From an uncultured delta proteobacterium (lineage in GTDB: Bacteria > RBG-13-61-14 > DRUE01), in the NCBI GenBank assembly GCA_903930515.1, contig CAIYYW010000295.1:1-7369 (forward strand): a stretch of DNA of 7,369 bases, written 5' to 3'. Each line of letters opens with the position of its first letter. The first letter of the stretch is position 1. The notes under the pieces are model-generated. The model was not told where the DNA came from, did not search any database, and saw only the letters and a program-made list of their open reading frames with translations. Position numbers and translations under genes: made by a program. Of the stretch, positions 1 to 6,336 are shown in pieces.

Positions 1-1133
1 TCTCGCTCGGCCTGGAGAGATCGAAAATAAAAAATCTCCCGCTCTTCCTCGCCGGAGTGTCCGGCTTCTGGGCGATGCTATACAAACCCACCGTCGCCCT
101 CGGCCCGGGCCTGCTCGGATGTTGGCTGCTCTTCCAGCCCGGCCGGAAAACCAGGGAGCGCGGGTTGGGGATCCTCTCCCTGGGTCTGGGATTCATTTTG
201 CCGGCGCTGGCCGTTGCCTCATATTTTCAAGCGCAAGGCGCGCTCCCGGACCTGGTCCGCCAGATTTTTATTTTCGGCGTCAGCTATGGCGGCCAGTATT
301 ATTCCGGGGGATGGAAGGTGGCGGGCCTGGGGGCCTGGAAAATTTCGGCCTGGTTGATTGATTACGGCTTTCTCCCCGGGTTCGCGGCCCTGGGACTGGC
401 CGGCCTGATCCGGGAGAAGCATCCGAACTGGAAGCCGATTTTATGGTTCGGGCTGGGCCTGTTTCTCAACCTCTTGGTCCAACTGAAATTCTTCACCTAC
501 CATTTTATGGTCCTGCTGCTCCCGCTCTCCATCCTGGCCGGGGCGTTTTTCGGAAGGCATCTGCGGAAATTTTTCAACGGACGGACGGCCTCCGTCGGGA
601 TCTGGATGGTTGCCCTGCTCCTGCTCGGGTCCAACCTGAAAAGAGATTTCAGCAGGTACGGCCGCGAAATCCTTTATGACCTGGGCAAGATCAGCAAGGA
701 CGATTTCCTGGAACGATACGGCAAGTACGGGTTCGGGGACATCTCGGTCACCGCGGAATACAAGGTTATCCGCTACCTGCGGGAAGCGACCGAGCCCAAG
801 GATTCCGTTTTGGTTTTCGGCCTGGAGCCGGGGATAAATTTTATGGCCGAAAGGAAGGCGCCGGGAAAATTCAGCTACGACCTCCCGCTTACCTACCAGT
901 TCGGCTCGGAAAAATTCAAGCGCTACCAGCGGGAGCTGAAAAAGCAATTCCTCTCCGAACTGAGCGCCGGCCCCCCGGTTTATATCGTGGTCGTGGAGAA
1001 AGACACCAGCACGATCGAGCCGAAAGATTCCTTTGATCAGATGCTCCAGTTTGTTGAATTCCGGAATTTTTTGGCGGATAATTATTCCTTGGAAACCAAG
1101 ATCGAGCATTACTATCTATATCGAAGAAAATGA
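1..1133 (+). CDS. GT-C/GT39-like polytopic membrane glycosyltransferase, C-terminal part (5' end outside window)
   Basis: The frame is open from base 3 with no stop, giving 376 visible residues. A GTG at 57 is available but has no good ribosome binding site, and the upstream codons already read as protein (LGLERSKIKNLPLFLAG), so the true start lies outside the window. Early residues include a KPTVAL stretch entering a hydrophobic segment, as in PMT/ArnT-type sugar transferases. About five or six membrane helices follow (roughly bases 75-135, 165-228, 340-410, 438-483, 490-556 and 595-640). The last ~150 residues are soluble and start with a VIRYLREATEPKDSVLVFG-like stretch, a common pattern in periplasmic tails of GT39-like proteins. 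Such enzymes normally transfer a sugar from a polyprenyl-phosphate donor at the outer face of the inner membrane; donor and acceptor here are unknown. The catalytic first loop would lie upstream, so activity cannot be judged. The adjoining GT2 gene supports the reading. Confidence 0.72.
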   Translation, partial: SLGLERSKIKNLPLFLAGVSGFWAMLYKPTVALGPGLLGCWLLFQPGRKTRERGLGILSLGLGFILPALAVASYFQAQGALPDLVRQIFIFGVSYGGQYYSGGWKVAGLGAWKISAWLIDYGFLPGFAALGLAGLIREKHPNWKPILWFGLGLFLNLLVQLKFFTYHFMVLLLPLSILAGAFFGRHLRKFFNGRTASVGIWMVALLLLGSNLKRDFSRYGREILYDLGKISKDDFLERYGKYGFGDISVTAEYKVIRYLREATEPKDSVLVFGLEPGINFMAERKAPGKFSYDLPLTYQFGSEKFKRYQRELKKQFLSELSAGPPVYIVVVEKDTSTIEPKDSFDQMLQFVEFRNFLADNYSLETKIEHYYLYRRK

Positions 1134-1138
1134 AGGAG
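1133..1138 (+). promoter_or_regulatory. Ribosome binding site deciding the GT2 start
   Basis: AAGGAG lies 6 nt before the ATG at 1145. The earlier in-frame ATG at 1130 overlaps the previous stop (ATGA) but would place this purine-rich motif inside its own coding sequence and add MKERE to the protein. The start at 1145 is therefore preferred. Confidence 0.7.
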
Positions 1139-1144
1139 AGAGAG

Positions 1145-2092
1145 ATGGATCAGGAATCGCGGCCGAAGATTTCCGTGGTGATCCCGCTCAAGAACGAGCA
1201 GGAATCGCTCCCGGAGCTTTACCGGAATCTGGTCGCCGCGCTTTCCAATACCGGCCAGTGCTTTGAGTTGATCTTTGTCAATGACGGCAGCACGGACCGG
1301 TCCGGCCAGGTCCTGGCCTCTCTTCACGACCAGGACCATCGCGTGAAAGTGGCGGAGTTCAGCCGCAATTTTGGAAAATCTTCCGCACTCTCCTGCGGGT
1401 TTGATTTGGCGCAGGGGGATTACATCATCACCATTGACGCGGACCTGCAGGACGACCCGAAAGAGATTCCGCGTTTTATTGAAAAGCTGGAGCAGGGATA
1501 CGATTTGGTTTCGGGCTGGAAAGTTCTCCGGCAGGATCCGCTGGGGAGGAAGGTTTTATCCCGGATTTTCAATGGGGTGGTTCGGATGGTCTCGGGGGTC
1601 AAGCTGCACGATTTTAACTGCGGGTTCAAGGCGATCCGAAAGGAGTCGCTGGAAGGGATCCGGCTGTATGGAGATTTGCACCGCTACCTGGCGGTAATGA
1701 TCGCGCACCGTGGTTTCCAGATCACCGAGATCGAAGTCGAGCACCATCCCCGCCGGTTCGGCCAAAGCAAATACGGCTTTGAGCGAATCCCGCGCGGCTT
1801 CTTCGACCTCCTCACCATCATTTTCATCACTCAGTATTCCTACCGGCCCTTGCATCTGTTCGGAGGAATCGGATTTTTCTCAGGCGCGCTCGGCCTGGCA
1901 TCGCTCGCTTACCTGACCATTCTCTGGTTCCTGGGATCGCGTCCGATCGGGACCAGGCCGCTCTTCATCGGCGGGGTGATGCTGGTGATGGTGGGGGTGC
2001 AGTTGCTATCGCTGGGCCTGATCAGCGAGTTGATGCTCAAGCTGAACATCCGGCAGGAGCCGACTTACCTTCTCAAGCGTCTAATCAAATAA
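1145..2092 (+). CDS. GT2 polyprenyl-phosphate sugar synthase (DPM1/GtrB/ArnC-like)
   Basis: The 315-residue product is a GT-A fold glycosyltransferase of family 2. Visible in order are the nucleotide-binding strand ISVVIPLKNEQESL (about 9-22), VNDGSTD (45-51), RNFGKSSALSCG (74-85) and the metal-binding IDADLQDDP (97-105). Then come LVSGWK, an FNCGFKAIRKE acceptor-region motif, and HHPRRFGQSKYG near the membrane. Two hydrophobic helices follow (about 238-263 and 272-297), the layout of GtrB-type enzymes. The family uses a nucleotide sugar to make polyprenyl-phosphate-sugar on the cytoplasmic face of the inner membrane; whether glucose, mannose or another sugar is used cannot be read here. It probably feeds the GT-C enzyme encoded just upstream. 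All usual GT2 motifs look intact. It ends in a TAATG overlap with the AsmA-like gene, suggesting translational coupling. Confidence 0.9.
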   Translation: MDQESRPKISVVIPLKNEQESLPELYRNLVAALSNTGQCFELIFVNDGSTDRSGQVLASLHDQDHRVKVAEFSRNFGKSSALSCGFDLAQGDYIITIDADLQDDPKEIPRFIEKLEQGYDLVSGWKVLRQDPLGRKVLSRIFNGVVRMVSGVKLHDFNCGFKAIRKESLEGIRLYGDLHRYLAVMIAHRGFQITEIEVEHHPRRFGQSKYGFERIPRGFFDLLTIIFITQYSYRPLHLFGGIGFFSGALGLASLAYLTILWFLGSRPIGTRPLFIGGVMLVMVGVQLLSLGLISELMLKLNIRQEPTYLLKRLIK

Positions 2093-4773
2093 TGAAAAAA
2101 CGGTTGATCTTTTCCTTCCTGCTGGCCCTGGCTTTGCTGGCCTTGCTGTCCCTGGCCGGATACAAGCTTTACCGCCTTAACCCCAACCAGCGCCGAGTGC
2201 AAATCGTCAAATATGTTGAAGACCGATTGAACCTGAAGCTCAAGGTGGGGTTGATCTTCCCGATTGTTTATCCCGGAATCGGTTTCCAGATCAAGGATCT
2301 GGAGGTATCTCTTCCCGACCCGGCGCGGGTGCGGCCGGAATTGTTCCGGGCCAAATCGGTGAAGTTGCTTTTGGATTTAAACCTGCTGGTCCGGGAAAAG
2401 AAGGTTCATCTCAAGGAGGTAATTATCAGCAGCCCGGAGTTTTATCTGGAGTTGAGCCCGAAGGAGAAGTTGCGGTTCCAGGATATGGTCAAGCCCAAGA
2501 GCGAGGAGCAGAAGCAAATAGAAGCGGATCGGGAAAAAACTTTTAGCGGGAGAATCTTCAAGAGGATTTGGCAGGCGATCCCGGTCACGGTGGCCAAGGA
2601 AGACCTGATGGCCGCGGACCGGGTGCTGGTTTCCAACGCCCTGGTTACTATTTATGACCAGCGCGACAAGCCGAAAAGACTCCGGGCCCCGATGCTCATC
2701 GGCAATCTCGATCTGGGCATCACCAAGGCCCCGGAGCAAAATCAATACCTGTTCTGGATCAGCGCGGATCATCCCTATGCCCAGAAAGGACTTACCCCGC
2801 TCCGGTTCGAGGGCAGCGGGAAAATCCGGGCGATTTTAAAACCGCTGGACTTGCAGGCCCGCTTTGACCATGCCAATTGGGGAACCAACCCCTTCAGCCA
2901 AATTGATCTGGAACTGTTGAGGAACGGAGATAAAACCGAATTCTGGGGAATCGTGGCGGGAAAGGTCGCCCTGGACCAGGCTTTTATGAATCTGAAATGG
3001 GACCCGATCAAATACAGCCCCAAGCAGGATCAAATCAAAATCTGGGGAGAAGCTGAATATCAAATCCATTTTACCCCGGGAGAAAACAACTGGGATAAAT
3101 TTTTCCACATTGACCACGCCACCATGACCAATGTCCGGATGATCTTGTATGATCCGGCTGGAAAGCCGGGCCGGATTCTGGAGCCGATTATGATCGGCAA
3201 CGCCAGGGTTGAGGCGAAAAATATTCAGGGCGCCAACCCCGGCTGGATCCGGGTCGAATTGCCCTTCCCGTACCAGGAGCCGATGGGAAAATTGCAGCCC
3301 TTTCCGGTCACCCTGGAAGGAACGATTCAGTTGACCCGGAATTTTACCACCATCAAATTTGATTCCAAGAAATCCAGCCTGGGGGCCAATCAGGCGGATT
3401 CGCTGAATTGCCTTTATACCCGGACCGCGCCCGGGGTATTTTCGATCCAGGGCGGGATCAACCTCCGGATCAATGACCTGAGCGAATTCCGGCAATTCCT
3501 GCTCTGGAATCCGATCAAGCTGGTGGCCTCGGTGAGGTTTATGGACTTTTCCGGCAAGGGCCGGGTCACCCTGAATTTCCGCTACCCGGGCCAAAACGGA
3601 AGCCCATTCTGGTACCAGGGGATTGCCAAGCTCCACCAGACTTCATTTGATCCCGGAATGGTGATCTTGCCGATTGATAAATTCAACGGAGAACTTAGAA
3701 TCGCCCCCGGCCAAATTTCCCTGCCCACCACCTGGCTCTCCATCTCCGGAATGCCGATCCAAAGCGATTTTGTCTATAACCGCGACACCAAGGATAACCG
3801 GCCTAGATTCAAACTGGTCAGCAATGTCAACGAGCTGGACCTTGCCCAGTTATTCCATTCCCGCAACCGCAAAAACCCGAACCAGCCGGAAATCGGAACT
3901 CCCCTGCCCCCGGTGGCCAGCATCTGGCGCGGGGAGATCGTGGGCAACCGGGTCAAGTATAAAAAATTCGTCGCCGACCAGGTCAAGGGGAAGTGGAAAT
4001 ACAAAGACCGGATGGTGGTTTTCCCCAACCTGACCTGCAAATATCAAGACGGCTGGTTCCAGGATGGAGGCTCCTGGATTGATTTCCGAGCGGCCCGGAC
4101 CTCGGAATTCCATTTCCGCGGGCATATGGAAAATTTTCAGTTCAAGGACCTGATGGACGAACTGTTTGAGAATGATTTCTTCGTGGATGGAAAAGCCACC
4201 GGCGAGGGATATTTAAGCGGAAAATTTATTGACGGCCAACTCCAAAAAAACACCCTGAACGGACATTTCAAGTTAATCGTCCGGGACGGAGACCTGATCG
4301 GATACAACCTGGTCATCAGGCTGTTGCAATATATGGGATTCAAGATTCCCAAAGAGCAGAACCGGTTGCCGTTTGCAAAGGCCAAAACCGACCTGGTGAT
4401 AAAGGAGGGAGTGATTTATTTTGACGACATCGAACTCCACAGTCCAACCCTGGAAGCGCATTGCGCCGGAAAAGTAAACCTGGTGGAAGAGTCCTTCAAT
4501 CTCTGGGTCGCGGTTTATCCGCTGGAAGCGGTGGCCACCCTGACCAAGCCGATCCCGTTGGTGGGAGCGCTGCTCAATCAGACTCAGCAATCCCTGTTCG
4601 GATCGTATTCCAAGGCCTATGGCCCCTGGAAGCAATATAAAATTGAAGCATACCTGCCCCTGCTGGAGAAGGTCCCCAAGGCCCCCCAGGCTCCAGAGTT
4701 CCCTCAAAAACCTCTCGACCTGACCGAGAAGACCGAAGATCAGTCCAAAGGAGGATCTGTTGAAAAAGAGTAG
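2092..4773 (+). CDS. AsmA-like envelope protein (AsmA/YhdP/TamB-type lipid-transfer superfamily)
   Basis: The 893-residue protein starts MKKRLIFSFLLALALLALLSL, one membrane anchor (about 4-24) followed by a long periplasmic part. The N-terminus has the AsmA look: VEDRLNLKLKVG, then GFQIKDLEVSLPDP and strand-rich segments about residues on a bilayer-linked protein class. A charged helical stretch lies around 135-170. The C-terminal part carries an AsmA_2-like pattern: LNGHFKLIVRDGDL, LPFAKAKTDLVIKEGVIYFDDIELHS, LEAHCAGKVNL, then PLVGALL. It ends in a Pro/Lys/Glu-rich tail (about 860-893). Relatives are thought to form long beta-grooves that help move phospholipids between the membranes. An internal duplication with an exact 165-residue offset (182-205 versus 347-370) is visible. 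No Shine-Dalgarno sequence precedes the ATG, so initiation probably depends on coupling through the TAATG overlap. The operon position with lipid-linked sugar enzymes points to an envelope lipid role, which is inference. Confidence 0.82.
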   Translation: MKKRLIFSFLLALALLALLSLAGYKLYRLNPNQRRVQIVKYVEDRLNLKLKVGLIFPIVYPGIGFQIKDLEVSLPDPARVRPELFRAKSVKLLLDLNLLVREKKVHLKEVIISSPEFYLELSPKEKLRFQDMVKPKSEEQKQIEADREKTFSGRIFKRIWQAIPVTVAKEDLMAADRVLVSNALVTIYDQRDKPKRLRAPMLIGNLDLGITKAPEQNQYLFWISADHPYAQKGLTPLRFEGSGKIRAILKPLDLQARFDHANWGTNPFSQIDLELLRNGDKTEFWGIVAGKVALDQAFMNLKWDPIKYSPKQDQIKIWGEAEYQIHFTPGENNWDKFFHIDHATMTNVRMILYDPAGKPGRILEPIMIGNARVEAKNIQGANPGWIRVELPFPYQEPMGKLQPFPVTLEGTIQLTRNFTTIKFDSKKSSLGANQADSLNCLYTRTAPGVFSIQGGINLRINDLSEFRQFLLWNPIKLVASVRFMDFSGKGRVTLNFRYPGQNGSPFWYQGIAKLHQTSFDPGMVILPIDKFNGELRIAPGQISLPTTWLSISGMPIQSDFVYNRDTKDNRPRFKLVSNVNELDLAQLFHSRNRKNPNQPEIGTPLPPVASIWRGEIVGNRVKYKKFVADQVKGKWKYKDRMVVFPNLTCKYQDGWFQDGGSWIDFRAARTSEFHFRGHMENFQFKDLMDELFENDFFVDGKATGEGYLSGKFIDGQLQKNTLNGHFKLIVRDGDLIGYNLVIRLLQYMGFKIPKEQNRLPFAKAKTDLVIKEGVIYFDDIELHSPTLEAHCAGKVNLVEESFNLWVAVYPLEAVATLTKPIPLVGALLNQTQQSLFGSYSKAYGPWKQYKIEAYLPLLEKVPKAPQAPEFPQKPLDLTEKTEDQSKGGSVEKE
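4747..4754 (+). promoter_or_regulatory. Ribosome binding site for a TTG start
   Basis: AAAGGAGG lies 5 nt before TTG at 4760, inside the end of the AsmA-like gene. It supports a rare TTG initiation codon. No ATG in that frame occurs until residue 107, past the signal peptide. Confidence 0.75.
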
Positions 4774-5581
4774 AAACCTGGTTCCATCGACTTTGTTGAT
4801 CCTCGCCTTCTTTTTAGGCGCCTGCGAAGGAAAAGAATTCAGGAAGGCTGAGGCGGCAAACACTGTTCCGGCATTCGAAGCATTCCTCAAAAAATATCCG
4901 CACAGCTCGAACCGGGATTCCGCGCTCGGAAATATTTACTTCCTGGCCTACTCCGATGCCGACCGGCAAAATACCATCCCGGCTTTTGAAGATTTTCTCC
5001 GGCGCTATCCTGAGAGCGGCTTGCGGACCCGGGCGATCCAGACCCTGCTGGCCCTGTGGGAGCCGGAAGTAAAAAAAATGACCCCCGCTCAAATCTCGAA
5101 AATGCGCGCCGTGATTAAAACCGAATTAGGCGAGATCAAGATCCGGTTTGAGCCGGAAAAGGCGCCGGACACCTGTCGAAATTTTATCCGGCTGGCGAGG
5201 TCACATTTTTACGATCAGACCCAGTTTTACCAGGTGATCCCGAGCTACCTGATCCAGGCCGGTTCTCCCTCCGGAGACGCCCGGGGCGGTCCCGGTTACA
5301 CGATCAAGGCGGAAGTCAACGACCTCCCCAATATCCCGGGAGCGGTCGGGATGGACCGCGGCTCACATCCCGACAGCGCCGGCAGCTTGTTCTATATCTG
5401 CCTCGCCCGGATCCCGGAGCGCGACCGGAAATATACGGTTTTAGGATCTGTCGAATCCGGAATGGAAACGGCCCAGGCGATCAGCCGGCAGGACAGCTTC
5501 GGAGCCGATGCCGAGCCTGATCCCTATAAACCGATGGCGCCGATTTATATCAAAACCATCGAGATTGTTGAGGGGGAATGA
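4760..5581 (+). CDS. Lipoprotein with TPR-like repeats and a cyclophilin-type peptidyl-prolyl isomerase domain
   Basis: The 273-residue protein begins with a lipoprotein signal: KKSR n-region, hydrophobic LVPSTLLILAFF, and lipobox LGAC with Cys22 as the lipidated residue. Two TPR-like units follow with a 37-residue period: NTVPAFEAFLKKYPHS at 34-49 and NTIPAFEDFLRRYPES at 71-86. A cyclophilin domain spans about 116-271 (AVIKTELGEIKIRFEPEKAPDT, then FYQVIPSYLIQAGSP, GGPGY, DSAGSLFYI and YTVLGSVESGMETAQAI). This family isomerises Xaa-Pro bonds. Compared with human CypA, the catalytic Arg55 position is Gln158, Gln111 is Leu210, Phe113 is Tyr212 and His126 is Tyr225, while Gln63 is kept as Gln166. 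It may therefore be weakly active or a binding scaffold. The start overlaps the AsmA-like gene by 14 nt, so the two are probably co-translated. The location would be a membrane facing the periplasm; residues after Cys22 (EGKE) show no Asp at +2. Confidence 0.88.
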   Translation: MKKSRNLVPSTLLILAFFLGACEGKEFRKAEAANTVPAFEAFLKKYPHSSNRDSALGNIYFLAYSDADRQNTIPAFEDFLRRYPESGLRTRAIQTLLALWEPEVKKMTPAQISKMRAVIKTELGEIKIRFEPEKAPDTCRNFIRLARSHFYDQTQFYQVIPSYLIQAGSPSGDARGGPGYTIKAEVNDLPNIPGAVGMDRGSHPDSAGSLFYICLARIPERDRKYTVLGSVESGMETAQAISRQDSFGADAEPDPYKPMAPIYIKTIEIVEGE

Positions 5582-5655
5582 CCGTTGGGGTCAGGTCTTA
5601 ACTTATGACTTAATCGTTTCAGTAATTTTATAACATTGTTTATAGTCATAACGGT
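5581..5655. repeat. AT-rich intergenic element with interrupted inverted repeat (element 1)
   Basis: This stretch begins at the last base of the upstream stop codon. Its right end, AGTCATAACGGT (5644-5655), is the reverse complement of ACCGTTATGACT. The left side holds the same 12 bases split in two, ACCGTT (5581-5586) and ATGACT (5605-5610), separated by 18 nt containing GGGGTCAGGTCTTAA. Bases 5585-5613 match the right end of element 2 (minus strand, 6336-6308) at 24 of 29 positions. The stretch is much more AT-rich than its flanks. No transposase gene is present. Similar GGGGTCAGGTCT ends are, from memory only, associated with REP/IS200-like elements in environmental bacteria. Confidence 0.6.
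5605..5634 (+). promoter_or_regulatory. Possible sigma-70-like promoter for the macrodomain gene
   Basis: ATGACT (5605-5610, 4 of 6 to TTGACA) and TATAAC (5629-5634, 5 of 6 to TATAAT) are separated by 18 nt in the AT-rich stretch before the macrodomain gene. A second -10-like TATAGT is at 5641-5646. AT-rich repeat DNA produces such matches by chance, so this is a candidate only. Confidence 0.22.
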
Positions 5656-5675
5656 AATGGGAGCAAGCAATCGAC

Positions 5676-5681
5676 GGAGGG
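5676..5681 (+). promoter_or_regulatory. Ribosome binding site deciding the macrodomain start
   Basis: GGAGGG stands 5-6 nt before ATG at 5687. The in-frame TTG at 5636 has no purine-rich site and would add 17 residues encoded by the repeat element, ahead of a normal macrodomain N-terminus. The start at 5687 is preferred. Confidence 0.75.
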
Positions 5682-5686
5682 AGAAA

Positions 5687-6226
5687 ATGGAAGTTAAAAT
5701 CGGAAATTCCCAACTGGTGCTCAAACAGGGAGACCTCACGGAAGAAGAAGTGGATGCGATCGTGAACGCCGCCAATCCCTCTTTGCTGGGCGGGGGCGGC
5801 GTGGACGGCGCGATTCACCGGGCCGGGGGACCGGAGATTCTCGCGCAGTGCAAAAAATTGGGGGGTTGCCATCCGGGCGACGCCAAGATCACCAGCGGCG
5901 GAAAACTCAAGGCCAAATATGTGATCCACACGGTCGGCCCGATCTGGGGCGGCGGAAAGGAAGGCGAGCCGAAAATCCTGGCCCAAGCTTACCAGAGAAG
6001 CATGGAAGTGGCGAGCGGAAATCATTGCCGGACCGTCTCCTTCCCCAGCATCTCCACCGGCGCCTATGGGTATCCCATTGACCAGGCCAGCCGGATCGCC
6101 CTCCGGACCATCCTCAATTGTTTGAAAGACCACCAGGGAATATCAGAAGTCCGGATCGTGCTCTTTTCCTTTGAGGATTACCAGGTTTATGCCCGCGAAC
6201 TGAGACAGATGACCATCCCGATGTAA
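5687..6226 (+). CDS. Macrodomain ADP-ribose hydrolase / O-acetyl-ADP-ribose deacetylase (YmdB/MacroD type)
   Basis: The 179-residue protein is one macrodomain with little else. QGDLTEEEVDAIVNAANPSL (14-33) leads directly into GGGGVDGAIHRAGG (35-48). Asp16 should contact the adenine, and Asn30 and Asp40 match E. coli YmdB Asn25 and Asp35, which are tied to catalysis. IHTVGPIW (80-87) and the phosphate loop PSISTGAYGYP (120-130) are intact. The family removes acetyl from O-acetyl-ADP-ribose or ADP-ribose from acidic residues; the real substrate here is unknown. It is cytoplasmic, with no signal sequence. The gene sits 105 nt after the envelope operon, beyond a repeat element, and may have its own promoter. 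No DarT-like ADP-ribosyltransferase, sirtuin or other NAD-using partner lies next to it in this window. The length is usual for stand-alone members. Confidence 0.93.
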   Translation: MEVKIGNSQLVLKQGDLTEEEVDAIVNAANPSLLGGGGVDGAIHRAGGPEILAQCKKLGGCHPGDAKITSGGKLKAKYVIHTVGPIWGGGKEGEPKILAQAYQRSMEVASGNHCRTVSFPSISTGAYGYPIDQASRIALRTILNCLKDHQGISEVRIVLFSFEDYQVYARELRQMTIPM

Positions 6227-6227
6227 A

Positions 6228-6336
6228 TTGGGTTTAGGTCTCAATTTAAAACTTAAGCAATTTATCAATTTTGCTAAATTTATATTATTCTGTCTTGCAA
6301 TGGGCCGTTAACTTAAAACTTAAGACCTGAACCCAA
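6228..6336. repeat. Inverted-repeat element between convergent genes (element 2)
   Basis: The ends TTGGGTTTAGGTCT (6228-6241) and AGACCTGAACCCAA (6323-6336) are inverted with 13 of 14 matches; the one mismatch would be a G-U pair in RNA. A 12-base direct repeat, TTAAAACTTAAG, lies next to each arm (6246-6257 and 6313-6324). The centre is AT-rich, with a small inner pairing AATTTA/TAAATT (6243-6248 with 6275-6280). The right arm shares 24 of 29 bases with element 1. It carries no gene and resembles a short non-autonomous mobile element. It could also help end transcription from both sides, but there is no classic hairpin plus T-run. It overlaps the end of the phosphoesterase gene. Confidence 0.65.

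Noticed and set aside
441-1109. 222-residue open frame on the minus strand
   Set aside because: It lies wholly opposite the GT-C-like gene, has no ribosome binding site or recognisable motif, and its composition fits the complement of a GC-biased coding frame.
2836-3636. 266-residue open frame on the minus strand
   Set aside because: It is antisense to the AsmA-like gene, which shows real family features and an internal repeat in the + frame. The antisense product is motif-free.
4273-4890. 205-residue open frame on the minus strand across the AsmA/lipoprotein junction
   Set aside because: It spans the end of one supported gene and the signal peptide of the next, and no domain is recognisable.
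5582-5686. Riboswitch or small RNA before the macrodomain gene
   Set aside because: The only structure visible is explained by the repeat element. No known riboswitch motif is recognisable.
5603-6133. 176-residue open frame on the minus strand opposite the macrodomain gene
   Set aside because: It is a shadow of the macrodomain reading frame and includes the repeat element at its end.
5687-6226. DarG-type antitoxin of a DarTG system
   Set aside because: The protein is a single short macrodomain without the DarG C-terminal domain, and no DarT-like gene is adjacent. The residues fit the YmdB/MacroD type better.
6228-6336. CRISPR or tandem repeat array
   Set aside because: There are only two inverted ends and one 12-base direct repeat, with no regular spacers.
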